Made by a program: the position numbers and the translations under genes
The notes under the pieces: generated by a model
What the model saw: only the letters and a program-made list of their open reading frames with translations
What the model was told of the DNA's origin: nothing
The model's database searches: none
Assembly: GCA_964020085.1 (NCBI GenBank)
Contig: CAXHUQ010001500.1
Span: 1 to 64,000, forward strand
Length of the DNA stretch: 64,000 nucleotides
Direction of reading: 5' to 3'
Origin: Micromussa lordhowensis
Lineage: Eukaryota; Cnidaria; Anthozoa; Scleractinia; Lobophylliidae
Shown here: in pieces, positions 35,840 through 49,606 of the stretch
How the letters are laid out: each line of letters begins with the position of its first letter
How positions within the stretch are numbered: position 1 is the first letter of the stretch

Positions 35840-38800
35840 CCGGCTGGCTGACTCGTTAGCCGAGCTTGACGCGTGTCGCAACTTGGCAAACTAATGGCAC
35901 CAAAGCACTCCTGGGGTGGGTCCGGGTCCACATGCAAAGTTTCGGAGCTGCGCGACATCTCGCACTATGCTAACCAGCCCGTTTGCTAATTAGCCGAACT
36001 TTGCGCGCGTCGCAACTTTGCAAACTAATACCACCAAAGCACTCCCGGGGTCGGTCCGGGTCCAAATGCGAAGTATCGGAGCTGCGCGAAATCTCCCACT
36101 ATGCTAATCAGCCCGCAGATCCCCAGGCATGGCCGGCTGGCTGACTCGTTAGCCGAGCTTGACGCGTGTCGCAACTTGGCAAACTAATGGCACCAAAGCA
36201 CTCCTGGGGTGGGTCCGGGTCCACATGCAAAGTTTCGGAGCTGCGCGACATCTCGCACTATGCTAACCAGCCCGTTTGCTAATTAGCCGAACTTTGCGCG
36301 CGTCGCAACTTTGCAAACTAATACCACCAAAGCACTCCCGGGGTCGGTCCGGGTCCAAATGCGAAGTATCGGAGCTGCGCAAAATCTCCCACTATGCTAA
36401 TCAGCCCGCAGATCCCCAGGCGTGGCCGGCTGGCTGACTCGTTAGCCGAGCTTGACGCGTGTCGCAACTTGGCAAACTAATGGCACCAAAGCACTCCTGG
36501 GGTGGGTCCGGGTCCACATGCAAAGTTTCGGAGCTGCGCGACATCTCGCACTATGCTAACCAGCCCGTTTGCTAATTAGCCGAACTTTGCGCGCGTCGCA
36601 ACTTTGCAAACTAATACCACCAAAGCACTCCCGGGGTCGGTCCGGGTCCAAATGCGAAGTATCGGAGCTGCGCGAAATCTCCCACTATGCTAATCAGCCC
36701 GCAGATCCCCAGGCGTGGCCGGCTGGCTGACTCGTTAGCCGAGCTTGACGCGTGTCGCAACTTGGCAAACTAATGGCACCAAAGCACTCCTGGGGTGGGT
36801 CCGGGTCCACATGCAAAGTTTCGGAGCTGCGCGACATCTCGCACTATGCTAACCAGCCCGTTTGCTAATTAGCCGAACTTTGCGCGCGTCGCAACTTTGC
36901 AAACTAATACCACCAAAGCACTCCCGGGGTCGGTCCGGGTCCAAATGCGAAGTATCGGAGCTGCGCGAAATCTCCCACTATGCTAATCAGCCCGCAGATC
37001 CCCAGGCGTGGCCGGCTGGCTGACTCGTTAGCCGAGCTTGACGCATGTCGCAACTTGGCAAACTAATGGCACCAAAGCACTCCTGGGGTGGGTCCGGGTC
37101 CACATGCAAAGTTTCGGAGCTGCGCGACATCTCGCACTATGCTAACCAGCCCGTTTGCTAATTAGCCGAACTTTGCGCGCGTCGCACCTTTGCAAACTAA
37201 TACCACCAAAGCACTCCCGGGGTCGGTCCGGGTCCAAATGCGAAGTATCGGAGCTGCGCGAAATCTCCCACTATGCTAATCAGCCCGCAGATCGCCAGAC
37301 GTGGCCGGCTGGCTGACTCGTTAGCCGAGCTTGACGCGTGTCGCAACTTGGCAAACTAATGGCACCAAAGCACTCCTGGGGTGGGTCCGGGTCCACATGC
37401 AAAGTTTCGGAGCTGCGCGACATCTCGCACTATGCTAACCAGCCCGTTTGCTAATTAGCCGAACTTTGCGCGCGTCGCAACTTTGCAAACTAATACCACC
37501 AAAGCACTCCCGGGGTCGGTCCGGGTCCAAATGCGAAGTATCGGAGCTGCGCGAAATCTCCCACTATGCTAATCAGCCCGCAGATCCCCAGGCGTGGCCG
37601 GCTGGCTGACTCGTTAGCCGAGCTTGACGCGTGTCGCAACTTGGCAAACTAATGGCACCAAAGCACTCCTGGGGTGGGTCCGGGTCCACATGCAAAGTTT
37701 CGGAGCTGCGCGACATCTCGCACTATGCTAACCAGCCCGTTTGCTAATTAGCCGAACTTTGCGCGCGTCGCAACTTTGCAAACTAATACCACCAAAGCAC
37801 TCCCGGGGTCGGTCCGGGTCCAAATGCGAAGTATCGGAGCTGCGCGAAATCTCCCACTATGCTAATCAGCCCGCAGATCCCCAGGCGTGGCCGGCTGGCT
37901 GACTCGTTAGCCGAGCTTGACGCGTGTCGCAACTTGGCAAACTAATGGCACCAAAGCACTCCTGGGGTGGGTCCGGGTCCACATGCAAAGTTTCGGAGCT
38001 GCGCGACATCTCGCACTATGCTAACCAGCCCGTTTGCTAATTAGCCGAACTTTGCGCGCGTCGCAACTTTGCAAACTAATACCACCAAAGCACTCCCGGG
38101 GTCGGTCCGGGTCCAAATGCGAAGTATCGGAGCTGCGCGAAATCTCCCACTATGCTAATCAGCTCGCAGATCCCCAGGCGTGGCCGGCTGGCTGACTCGT
38201 TAGCCGAGCTTGACGCGTGTCGCAACTTGGCAAACTAATGGCACCAAAGCACTCCTGGGGTGGGTCCGGGTCCACATGCAAAGTTTCGGAGCTGCGCGAC
38301 ATCTCGCACTATGCTAACCAGCCCGTTTGCTAATTAGCCGAACTTTGCGCGCGTCGCAACTTTGCAAACTAATACCACCAAAGCACTCCCGGGGTCGGTC
38401 CGGGTCCAAATGCGAAGTATCGGAGCTGCGCGAAATCTCCCACTATGCTAATCAGCCCGCAGATCCCCAGGCGTGGCCGGCTGGCTGACTCGTTAGCCGA
38501 GCTTGACGCGTGTCGCAACTTGGCAAACTAATGGCACCAAAGCACTCCTGGGGTGGGTCCGGGTCCACATGCAAAGTTTCGGAGCTGCGCGACATCTCGC
38601 ACTATGCTAACCAGCCCGTTTGCTAATTAGCCGAACTTTGCGCGCGTCGCAACTTTGCAAACTAATACCACCAAAGCACTCCCGGGGTCGGTCCGGGTCC
38701 AAATGCGAAGTATCGGAGCTGCGCGAAATCTCCCACTATGCTAATCAGCCCGCAGATCCCCAGGCGTGGCCGGCTGGCTGACTCGTTAGCCGAGCTTGAC

Positions 38801-39570
38801 GCGTGTCGCAACTTGGCAAACTAATGGCACCAAAGCACTCCTGGGGTGGGTCCGGGTCCACATGCAAAGTTTCGGAGCTGCGCGACATCTCGCACTATGC
38901 TAACCAGCCCGTTTGCTAATTAGCCGAACTTTGCGCGCGTCGCAACTTTGCAAACTAATACCACCAAAGCACTCCCGGGGTCGGTCCGGGTCCAAATGCG
39001 AAGTATCGGAGCTGCGCGAAATCTCCCACTATGCTAATCAGCCCGCAGATCCCCAGGCGTGGCCGGCTGGCTGACTCGTTAGCCGAGCTTGACGCGTGTC
39101 GCAACTTGGCAAACTAATGGCACCAAAGCACTCCTGGGGTGGGTCCGGGTCCACATGCAAAGTTTCGGAGCTGCGCGACATCTCGCACTATGCTAACCAG
39201 CCCGTTTGCTAATTAGCCGAACTTTGCGCGCGTCGCAACTTTGCAAACTAATACCACCAAAGCACTCCCGGGGTCGGTCCGGGTCCAAATGCGAAGTATC
39301 GGAGCTGCGCGAAATCTCCCACTATGCTAATCAGCCCGCAGATCCCCAGGCGTGGCCGGCTGGCTGACTCGTTAGCCGAGCTTGACGCGTGTCGCAACTT
39401 GGCAAACTAATGGCACCAAAGCACTCCTGGGGTGGGTCCGGGTCCACATGCAAAGTTTTGGAGCTGCGCGACATCTCGCACTATGCTAACCAGCCCGTTT
39501 GCTAATTAGCCGAACTTTGCGCGCGTCGAAACTTTGCAAACTAATACCACCAAAGCACTCCCGGGGTCGG

Positions 39571-39576
39571 TTAGGG
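39571..39576 (+). other. TTAGGG variant site 1
   Basis: GGTCCGGGTCC of monomer B reads GGTTAGGGTCC, two adjacent substitutions (C to T, C to A) that make one telomere-type hexamer. It is in the unit that also has TTTTGGAG. Confidence 0.9.
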
Positions 39577-39863
39577 TCCAAATGCGAAGTATCGGAGCTG
39601 CGCGAAATCTCCCACTATGCTAATCAGCCCGCAGATCCCCAGGCGTGGCCGGCTGGCTGACTCGTTAGCCGAGCTTGACGCGTGTCGCAACTTGGCAAAC
39701 TAATGGCACCAAAGCACTCCTGGGGTGGGTCCGGGTCCACATGCAAAGTTTCGGAGCTGCGCGACATCTCGCACTATGCTAACCAGCCCGTTTGCTAATT
39801 AGCCGAACTTTGCGCGCGTCGCAACTTTGCAAACTAATACCACCAAAGCACTCCCGGGGTCGG

Positions 39864-39869
39864 TTAGGG
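39864..39869 (+). other. TTAGGG variant site 2
   Basis: Same two-base change, in an otherwise consensus unit directly after site 1. Confidence 0.9.
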
Positions 39870-41035
39870 TCCAAATGCGAAGTATCGGAGCTGCGCGAAA
39901 TCTCCCACTATGCTAATCAGCCCGCAGATCCCCAGGCGTGGCCGGCTGGCTGACTCGTTAGCCGAGCTTGACGCGTGTCGCAACTTGGCAAACTAATGGC
40001 ACCAAAGCACTCCTGGGGTGGGTCCGGGTCCACATGCAAAGTTTCGGAGCTGCGCGACATCTCGCACTATGCTAACCAGCCCGTTTGCTAATTAGCCGAA
40101 CTTTGCGCGCGTCGCAACTTTGCAAACTAATACCACCAAAGCACTCCCGGGGTCGGTCCGGGTCCAAATGCGAAGTATCGGAGCTGCGCGAAATCTCCCA
40201 CTATGCTAATCAGCCCGCAGATCCCCAGGCGTGGCCGGCTGGCTGACTCGTTAGCCGAGCTTGACGCGTGTCGCAACTTGGCAAACTAATGGCACCAGAG
40301 CACTCCTGGGGTGGGTCCGGGTCCACATGCAAAGTTTCGGAGCTGCGCGACATCTCGCACTATGCTAACCAGCCCGTTTGCTAATTAGCCGAACTTTGCG
40401 CGCGTCGCAACTTTGCAAACTAATACCACCAAAGCACTCCCGGGGTCGGTCCGGGTCCAAATGCGAAGTATCGGAGCTGCGCGAAATCTCCCACTATGCT
40501 AATCAGCCCGCAGATCCCCAGGCGTGGCCGGCTGGCTGACTCGTTAGCCGAGCTTGACGCGTGTCGCAACTTGGCAAACTAATGGCACCAAAGCACTCCT
40601 GGGGTGGGTCCGGGTCCACATGCAAAGTTTCGGAGCTGCGCGACATCTCGCACTATGCTAACCAGCCCGTTTGCTAATTAGCCGAACTTTGCGCGCGTTG
40701 CAACTTTGCAAACTAATACCACCAAAGCACTCCCGGGGTCGGTCCGGGTCCAAATGCGAAGTATCGGAGCTGCGCGAAATCTCCCACTATGCTAATCAGC
40801 CCGCAGATCCCCAGGCGTGGCCGGCTGGCTGACTCGTTAGCCGAGCTTGACGCGTGTCGCAACTTGGCAAACTAATGGCACCAAAGCACTCCTGGGGTGG
40901 GTCCGGGTCCACATGCAAAGTTTCGGAGCTGCGCGACATCTCGCACTACGCTAACCAGCCCGTTTGCTAATTAGCCGAACTTTGCGCGCATCGCAACTTT
41001 GCAAACTAATACCACCAAGGCACTCCCGGGGTCGG

Positions 41036-41041
41036 TTAGGG
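41036..41041 (+). other. TTAGGG variant site 3
   Basis: Same change in the early V unit at 40821. Confidence 0.9.
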
Positions 41042-41699
41042 TCCAAATGCGAAGTATCGGAGCTGCGCGAAATCTCCCACTATGCTAATCAGCCCGCAGA
41101 TCCCCAGGCGTGGCCGGCTGGCTGACTCGTTAGCCGAGCTTGACGCGTGTCGCAACTTGGCAAACTAATGGCACCAAAGCACTCCTGGGGTGGGTCCGGG
41201 TCCACATGCAAAGTTTCGGAGCTGCGCGACATCTCGCACTATGCTAACCAGCCCCTTTGCTAATTAGCCGAACTTTGCGCGCGTCGCAACTTTGCAAACT
41301 AATACCACCAAAGCACTCCCGGGGTCGGTCCGGGTCCAAATGCGAAGTATCGGAGCTGCGCGAAATCTCCCACTATGCTAATCAGCCCGCAGATCCCCAG
41401 GCGTGGCCGGCTGGCTGACTCGTTAGCCGAGCTTGACGCGTGTCGCAACTTGGCAAACTAATGGCACCCAAGCACTCCTGGGGTGGGTCCGGGTCCACAT
41501 GCAAAGTTTCGGAGCTGCGCGACATCTCGCACTATGCTAACCAGCCCGTTTGCTAATTAGCCGAACTTTGCGCGCGTCGCAACTTTGCAAACTAATACCA
41601 CCAAAGCAATCCCGGGGTCGGTCCGGGTCCAAATGCGAAGTATCGGAGCTGCGCGAAATCTCCCACTATGCTAATCAGCCCGCAGATCCCCAGGCGTGG

Positions 41700-41858
41700 C
41701 CGGCTGGCTGACTCGTTAGCCGAGCTTGACGCGTGTCGCAACTTGGCAAACTAATGGCACCAAAGCACTCCTGGGGTGGGTCCGGGTCCACATGCAAAGT
41801 TTCGGAGCTGCGCGACATCTCGCACTATGCTAATCAGCCCGCAGATCCCCAGGCGTGG
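41700..41858 (+). repeat. Short unit S1 (159 bp, A head joined to B tail)
   Basis: Monomer A runs to the shared CACTATGCTAA (41823-41833) and continues as the B tail (TCAGCCCGCAG), so 134 bp are missing. This junction differs from that of the trimers, so it is not the reciprocal product of that exchange but a separate unequal recombination. Confidence 0.94.
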
Positions 41859-42151
41859 CCGGCTGGCTGACTCGTTAGCCGAGCTTGACGCGTGTCGCAA
41901 CTTGGCAAACTAATGGCACCAAAGCACTCCTGGGGTGGGTCCGGGTCCACATGCAAAGTTTCGGAGCTGCGCGACATCTCGCACTATGCTAACCAGCCCG
42001 TTTGCTAATTAGCCGAACTTTGCGCGCGTCGCAACTTTGCAAACTAATACCACCAAAGCACTCCCGGGGTCGGTCCGGGTCCAAATGCGAAGTATCGGAG
42101 CTGCGCGAAATCTCCCACTATGCTAATCAGCCCGCAGATCCCCAGGCGTGG

Positions 42152-42310
42152 CCGGCTGGCTGACTCGTTAGCCGAGCTTGACGCGTGTCGCAACTTGGCA
42201 AACTAATGGCACCAAAGCACTCCTGGGGTGGGTCCGGGTCCACATGCAAAGTTTCGGAGCTGCGCGACATCTCGCACTATGCTAATCAGCCCGCAGATCC
42301 CCAGGCGTGG
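42152..42310 (+). repeat. Short unit S2 (159 bp)
   Basis: Same junction as S1 (shared block at 42275-42285), 452 bp downstream. The identical breakpoint indicates that S1 and S2 are copies of one event rather than two deletions. Confidence 0.94.
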
Positions 42311-45300
42311 CCGGCTGGCTGACTCGTTAGCCGAGCTTGACGCGTGTCGCAACTTGGCAAACTAATGGCACCAAAGCACTCCTGGGGTGGGTCCGGGTCC
42401 ACATGCAAAGTTTCGGAGCTGCGCGACATCTCGCACTATGCTAACCAGCCCGTTTGCTAATTAGCCGAACTTTGCGCGCGTCGCAACTTTGCAAACTAAT
42501 ACCACCAAAGCACTCCCGGGGTCGGTCCGGGTCCAAATGCGAAGTATCGGAGCTGCGCGAAATCTCCCACTATGCTAATCAGCCCGCAGATCCCCAGGCG
42601 TGGCCGGCTGGCTGACTCGTTAGCCGAGCTTGACGCGTGTCGCAACTTGGCAAACTAATGGCACCAAAGCACTCCTGGGGTGGGTCCGGGTCCACATGCA
42701 AAGTTTCGGAGCTGCGCGACATCTCGCACTATGCTAACCAGCCCGTTTGCTAATTAGCCGAACTTTGCGCGCGTCGCAACTTTGCAAACTAATACCACCA
42801 AAGCACTCCCGGGGTCGGTCCGGGTCCAAATGCGAAGTATCGGAGCTGCGCGAAATCTCCCACTATGCTAATCAGCCCGCAGATCCCCAGGCGTGGCCGG
42901 CTGGCTGACTCGTTAGCCGAGCTTGACGCGTGTCGCAACTTGGCAAACTAATGGCACCAAAGCACTCCTGGGGTGGGTCCGGGTCCACATGCAAAGTTTC
43001 GGAGCTGCGCGACATCTCGCACTATGCTAACCAGCCCGTTTGCTAATTAGCCGAACTTTGCGTGCGTCGCAACTTTGCAAACTAATACCACCAAAGCACT
43101 CCCGGGGTCGGTCCGGGTCCAAATGCGAAGTATCGGAGCTGCGCGAAATCTCCCACTATGCTAATCAGCCCGCAGATCCCCAGGCGTGGCCGGCTGGCTG
43201 ACTCGTTAGCCGAGCTTGACGCGTGTCGCAACTTGGCAAACTAATGGCACCAAAGCACTCCTGGGGTGGGTCCGGGTCCACATGCAAAGTTTCGGAGCTG
43301 CGCGACATCTAGCACTATGCTAACCAGCCCGTTTGCTAATTAGCCGAACTTTGCGCGCGTCGCAACTTTGCAAACTAATACCACCAAAGCACTCCCGGGG
43401 TCGCTCCGGGTCCAAATGCGAAGTATCGGAGCTGCGCGAAATCTCCCACTATGCTAATCAGCCCGCAGATCCCCAGGCGTGGCCGGCTGGCTGACTCGTT
43501 AGCCGAGCTTGACGCGTGTCGCAACTTGGCAAACTAATGGCACCAAAGCACTCCTGGGGTGGGTCCGGGTCCACATGCAAAGTTTCGGAGCTGCGCGACA
43601 TCTCGCACTATGCTAACCAGCCCGTTTGCTAATTAGCCGAACTTTGCGCGCGTCGCAACCTTGCAAACTAATACCACCAAAGCACTCCCGGGGTCGGTCC
43701 GGGTCCAAATGCGAAGTATCGGAGCTGCGCAATATCTCCCACTATGCTAATCAGCCTGCAGATGCCCAGGCGTGGCCGGCTGGCTGACTCGTTAGCCGAG
43801 CTTGACGCGTGTCGCAACTTGGCAAACTAATGGCACCAAAGCACTCCTGGGGTGGGTCCGGGTCCACATGCAAAGTTTCGGAGCTGCGCGACATCTCGCA
43901 CTATGCTAACCAGCCCGTTTGCTAATTAGCCGAACTTTGCGCGCGTCGCAACTTTGCAAACTAATACCACCAAAGCACTCCCGGGGTCGGTCCGGGTCCA
44001 AATGCGAAGTATCGGAGCTGCGCGAAATCTCCCACTATGCTAATCAGCCCGCAGATCCCCAGGCATGGCCGGCTGGCTGACTCGTTAGCCGAGCTTGACG
44101 CGTGTCGCAACTTGGCAAACTAATGGCACCAAAGCACTCCTGGGGTGGGTCCGGGTCCACATGCAAAGTTTCGGAGCTGCGCGACATCTCGCACTATGCT
44201 AACCAGCCCGTTTGCTAATTAGCCGAACTTTGCGCGCGTCGCAACTTTGCAAACTAATACCACCAAAGCACTCCCGGGGTCGGTCCGGGTCCAAATGCGA
44301 AGTATCGGAGCTGCGCGAAATCTCCCACTATGCTAATCAGCCCGCAGATCCCCAGGCGTGGCCGGCTGGCTGACTCGTTAGCCGAGCTTGACGCGTGTCG
44401 CAACTTGGCAAACTAATGGCACCAAAGCACTCCTGGGGTGGGTCCGGGTCCACATGCAAAGTTTCGGAGCTGCGCGACATCTCGCACTATGCTAACCAGC
44501 CCGTTTGCTAATTAGCCGAACTTTGCGCGCGTCGCAACTTTGCAAACTAATACCACCAAAGCACTCCCGGGGTCGGTCCGGGTCCAAATGCGAAGTATCG
44601 GAGCTGCGCAATATCTCCCACTATGCTAATCAGCCTGCAGATCCCCAGGCGTGGCCGGCTGGCTGACTCGTTAGCCGAGCTTGACGCGTGTCGCAACTTG
44701 GCAAACTAATGGCACCAAAGCACTCCTGGGGTGGGTCCGGGTCCACATGCAAAGTTTCGGAGCTGCGCGACATCTCGCACTATGCTAACCAGCCCGTTTG
44801 CTAATTAGCCGAACTTTGCGCGCGTCGCAACTTTGCAAACTAATACCACCAAAGCACTCCCGGGGTCGGTCCGGGTCCAAATGCGAAGTATCGGAGCTGC
44901 GCGAAATCTCCCACTATGCTAATCAGCCCGCAGATCCCCAGGCGTGGCCGGCTGGCTGACTCGTTAGCCGAGCTTGACGCGTGTCGCAACTTGGCAAACT
45001 AATGGCACCAAAGCACTCCTGGGGTGGGTCCGGGTCCACATGCAAAGTTTCGGAGCTGCGCGACATCTCGCACTATGCTAACCAGCCCGTTTGCTAATTA
45101 GCCGAACTTTGCGCGCGTCGCAACTTTGCAAACTAATACCACCAAAGCACTCCCGGGGTCGGTCCGGGTCCAAATGCGAAGTATCGGAGCTGCGCGAAAT
45201 CTCCCACTATGCTAATCAGCCCGCAGATCCCCAGGCGTGGCCGGCTGGCTGACTCGTTAGCCGAGCTTGACGCGTGTCGCAACTTGGCAAACTAATGGCA

Positions 45301-45533
45301 CCAAAGCACTCCTGGGGTGGGTCCGGGTCCACATGCAAAGTTTCGGAGCTGCGCGACATCTCGCACTATGCTAACCAGCCCGTTTGCTAATTAGCCGAAC
45401 TTTGCGCGCGTCGCAACTTTGCAAACTAATACCACCAAAGCACTCCCGGGGTCGGTCCGGGTCCAAATGCGAAGTATCGGAGCTGCGCGAAATCTCCCAC
45501 TATGCTAATCAGCCCGCAGATCCCCAGGCGTGG

Positions 45534-45822
45534 CCGGCTGGCTGACTCGTTAGCCGAGCTTGACGCGTGTCGCAACTTGGCAAACTAATGGCACCAAAGC
45601 ACTCCTGGGGTGGGTCCGGGTCCACATGCAAAGTTTCGGAGCTGCGCGACATCTCGCACTATGCTAACCAGCCCGTTTGCTAATTAGCCGAACTTTGCGC
45701 GCGTCGCAACTTTGCAAACTAATACCACCAAAGCACTCCCGGGGTCCGGGTCCAAATGCGAAGTATCGGAGCTGCGCGAAACCTCCCACTATGCTAATCA
45801 GCCCGCAGATCCCCAGGCGTGG
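45534..45822 (+). repeat. 289-bp unit with a 4-bp deletion
   Basis: In monomer B, GGGGTCGGTCCGGG has become GGGGTCCGGG near 45744; a repeated GTC/GGTCC context makes slippage likely. The same unit has ACCTCCC for ATCTCCC. The frameshift opens short frames on both strands here (about 66 codons), which are by-products of the deletion. Confidence 0.93.
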
Positions 45823-47873
45823 CCGGCTGGCTGACTCGTTAGCCGAGCTTGACGTGTGTCGCAACTTGGCAAACTAATGGCACCAAAGCACTCCTGGGGT
45901 GGGTCCGGGTCCACATGCAAAGTTTCGGAGCTGCGCGACATCTCGCACTATGCTAACCAGCCCGTTTGCTAATTAGCCGAACTTTGCGCGCGTCGCAACT
46001 TTGCAAACTAATACCACCAAAGCACTCCCGGGGTCGGTCCGGGTCCAAATGCGAAGTATCGGAGCTGCGCGAAATCTCCCACTATGCTAATCAGCCCGCA
46101 GATCCCCAGGCGTGGCCGGCTGGCTGACTCGTTAGCCGAGCTTGACGCGTGTCGCAACTTGGCAAACTAATGGCACCAAAGCACTCCTGGGGTGGGTCCG
46201 GGTCCACATGCAAAGTTTCGGAGCTGCGCGACATCTCGCACTATGCTAACCAGCCCGTTTGCTAATTAGCCGAACTTTGCGCGCGTCGCAACTTTGCAAA
46301 CTAATACCACCAAAGCACTCCCGGGGTCGGTCCGGGTCCAAATGCGAAGTATCGGAGCTGCGCGAAATCTCCCACTATGCTAATCAGCCCGCAGATCCCC
46401 AGGCGTGGCCGGCTGGCTGACTCGTTAGCCGAGCTTGACGCGTGTTGCAACTTGGCAAACTAATGGCACCAAAGCACTCCTGGGGTGGGTCCGGGTCCAC
46501 ATGCAAAGTTTCGGAGCTGCGCGACATCTCGCACTATGCTAACCAGCCCGTTTGCTAATTAGCCGAACTTTGCGCGCGTCGCAACTTTGCAAACTAATAC
46601 CACCAAAGCACTCCCGGGGTCGGTCCGGGTCCAAATGCGAAGTATCGGAGCTGCGCGAAATCTCCCACTATGCTAATCAGCCCGCAGATCCCCAGGCGTG
46701 GCCGGCTGGCTGACTCGTTAGCCGAGCTTGACGCGTGTCGCAACTTGGCAAACTAATGGCACCAAAGCACTCCTGGGGTGGGTCCGGGTCCACATGCAAA
46801 GTTTCGGAGCTGCGCGACATCTCGCACTATGCTAACCAGCCCGTTTGCTAATTAGCCGAACTTTGCGCGCGTCGCAACTTTGCAAACTAATACCACCAAA
46901 GCACTCCCGGGGTCGGTCCGGGTCCAAATGCGAAGTATCGGAGCTGCGCGAAATCTCCCACTATGCTAATCAGCCCGCAGATCCCCAGGCGTGGCCGGCT
47001 GGCTGACTCGTTAGCCGAGCTTGACGCGTGTCGCAACTTGGCAAACTAATGGCACCAAAGCACTCCTGGGGTGGGTCCGGGTCCACATGCAAAGTTTCGG
47101 AGCTGCGCGACATCTCGCACTATGCTAACCAGCCTGTTTGCTAATTAGCCGAACTTTGCGCGCGTCGCAACTTTGCAAACTAATACCACCAAAGCACTCC
47201 AGGGGTCGGTCCGGGTCCAAATGCGAAGTATCGGAGCTGCGCGAAATCTCCCACTATGCTAATCAGCCCGCAGATCCCCAGGCGTGGCCGGCTGGCTGAC
47301 TCGTTAGCCGAGCTTGACGCGTGTCGCAACTTGGCAAACTAATGGCACCAAAGCACTCCTGGGGTGGGTCCGGGTCCACATGCAAAGTTTCGGAGCTGCG
47401 CGACATCTCGCACTATGCTAACCAGCCCGTTTGCTAATTAGCCGAACTTTGCGCGCGTCGCAACTTTGCAAACTAATACCACCAAAGCACTCCCGGGGTC
47501 GGTCCGGGTCCAAATGCGAAGTATCGGAGCTGCGCGAAATCTCCCACTATGCTAATCAGCCCGCAGATCCCCAGGCGTGGCCGGCTGGCTGACTCGTTAG
47601 CCGAGCTTGACGCGTGTCGCAACTTGGCAAACTAATGGCACCAAAGCACTCCTGGGGTGGGTCCGGGTCCACATGCAAAGTTTCGGAGCTGCGCGACATC
47701 TCGCACTATGCTAACCAGCCCGTTTGCTAATTAGCCGAACTTTGCGCGCGTCGCAAATTTGCAAACTAATACCACCAAAGCACTCCCGGGGTCGGTCCGG
47801 GTCCAAATGCGAAGTATCGGAGCTGCGCGAAATCTCCCACTATGCTAATCAGCCCGCAGATCCCCAGGCGTGG

Positions 47874-48300
47874 CCGGCTGGCTGACTCGTTAGCCGAGCT
47901 TGACGCGTGTCGCAACTTGGCAAACTAATGGCACCAAAGCACTCCTGGGGTGGGTCCGGGTCCACATGCAAAGTTTCGGAGCTGCGCAACATCTCGCACT
48001 ATGCTAACCAGCCCGTTTGCTAATTAGCCAAACTTTGCGCGCGTCGCAACTTTGCAAACTAATACCACCAAAGCACTCCTGGGGTGGGTCCGGGTCCACA
48101 TGCAAAGTTTCGGAGCTGCGCGACATCTCGCACTATGCTAACCAGCCCGTTTGCTAATTAGCCGAACTTTGCGCGCGTCGCAACTTTGCAAACTAATACC
48201 ACCAAAGCACTCCCGGGGTCGGTCCGGGTCCAAATGCGAAGTATCGGAGCTGCGCGAAATCTCCCACTATGCTAATCAGCCCGCAGATCCCCAGGCGTGG
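47874..48300 (+). repeat. Trimer unit T17 (427 bp)
   Basis: Marker GCGCAACAT at 47988; the hybrid monomer has GCCAAAC (G to A at 48030). It is preceded by a GCAAATTTGC unit. Confidence 0.94.
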
Positions 48301-49179
48301 CCGGCTGGCTGACTCGTTAGCCGAGCTTGACGCGTGTCGCAACTTGGCAAACTAATGGCACCAAAGCACTCCTGGGGTGGGTCCGGATCCACATGCAAAG
48401 TTTCGGAGCTGCGCGACATCTCGCACTATGCTAACCAGCCCGTTTGCTAATTAGCCGAACTTTGCGCGCGTCGCAACTTTGCAAACTAATACCACCAAAG
48501 CACTCCCGGGGTCGGTCCGGGTCCAAATGCGAAGTATCGGAGCTGCGCGAAATCTCCCACTATGCTAATCAGCCCGCAGATCCCCAGGCGTGGCCGGCTG
48601 GCTGACTCGTTAGCCGAGCTTGACGCGTGTCGCAACTTGGCAAACTAATGGCACCAAAGCACTCCTGGGGTGGGTCCGGGTCCACATGCAAAGTTTCGGA
48701 GCTGCGCGACATCTCGCACTATGCTAACCAGCCTGTTTGCTAATTAGCCGAACTTTGCGCGCGTCGCAACTTTGCAAACTAATACCACCAAAGCACTCCC
48801 GGGGTCGGTCCGGGTCCAAATGCGAAGTATCGGAGCTGCGCGAAATCTCCCACTATGCTAATCAGCCCGCAGATCCCCAGGCGTGGCCGGCTGGCTGACT
48901 CGTTAGCCGAGCTTGACGCGTGTCGCAACTTGGCAAACTAATGGCACCAAAGCACTCCTGGGGTGGGTCCGGGTCCACATGCAAAGTTTCGGAGCTGCGC
49001 GACATCTCGCACTATGCTAACCAGCCCGTTTGCTAATTAGCCGAACTTTGCGCGCGTCGCAAATTTGCAAACTAATACCACCAAAGCACTCCCGGGGTCG
49101 GTCCGGGTCCAAATGCGAAGTATCGGAGCTGCGCGAAATCTCCCACTATGCTAATCAGCCCGCAGATCCCCAGGCGTGG

Positions 49180-49606
49180 CCGGCTGGCTGACTCGTTAGC
49201 CGAGCTTGACGCGTGTCGCAACTTGGCAAACTAATGGCACCAAAGCACTCCTGGGGTGGGTCCGGGTCCACATGCAAAGTTTCGGAGCTGCGCAACATCT
49301 CGCACTATGCTAACCAGCCCGTTTGCTAATTAGCCGAACTTTGCGCGCGTCGCAACTTTGCAAACTAATACCACCAAAGCACTCCTGGGGTGGGTCCGGG
49401 TCCACATGCAAAGTTTCGGAGCTGCGCGACATCTCGCACTATGCTAACCAGCCCGTTTGCTAATTAGCCGAACTTTGCGCGCGTCGCAACTTTGCAAACT
49501 AATACCACCAAAGCACTCCCGGGGTCGGTCCGGGTCCAAATGCGAAGTATCGGAGCTGCGCGAAATCTCCCACTATGCTAATCAGCCCGCAGATCCCCAG
49601 GCGTGG
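49180..49606 (+). repeat. Trimer unit T18 (427 bp)
   Basis: Marker GCGCAACAT at 49294. It is preceded by a second GCAAATTTGC unit, 1306 bp after the first. Confidence 0.94.

Larger units (their letters stand above)
39356..41406 (+). repeat. TTAGGG-variant block, left copy
   Basis: Seven units in order: TTTTGGAG with TTAGGG (39356), TTAGGG (39649), two near-consensus, U (40528), V (40821), W (41114). The same order of the first, fifth, sixth and seventh units recurs exactly 18,883 bp downstream. This V carries rel 170 G to A but not rel 172 C to T, so it looks like a less derived V than those at 59.7-62.8 kb. Confidence 0.85.
41700..42603 (+). repeat. 452-bp higher-order repeat, two tandem copies
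   Basis: A 159-bp short unit plus a 293-bp unit, repeated twice (41700-42151 and 42152-42603). This is the smallest higher-order repeat in the window and shows that length variants are amplified together with a neighbour. Confidence 0.88.
35840..47873 (+). repeat. Domain 3: trimer-free, variant-rich, with short units
   Basis: There are no 427-bp units here. The stretch holds two 159-bp units (41700 and 42152), the 289-bp unit at 45534, three TTAGGG copies at 39.6-41.0 kb and many private substitutions, for example at 37187, 37299, 38163, 40297, 41468, 43310 and 43404. Units starting at 43483 and 44362 share GCAATATCT and CCTGCAG in their B monomers at a spacing of 879 bp (three units), another trace of local higher-order duplication. 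Confidence 0.9.

Noticed and set aside
45664..45877. Overlapping short open frames on both strands (66 codons each)
   Set aside because: They exist only because the 4-bp deletion near 45744 shifts frame past recurring stops. The same bases are non-coding in some 200 other units, and no ribosome-binding or coding signature is visible.
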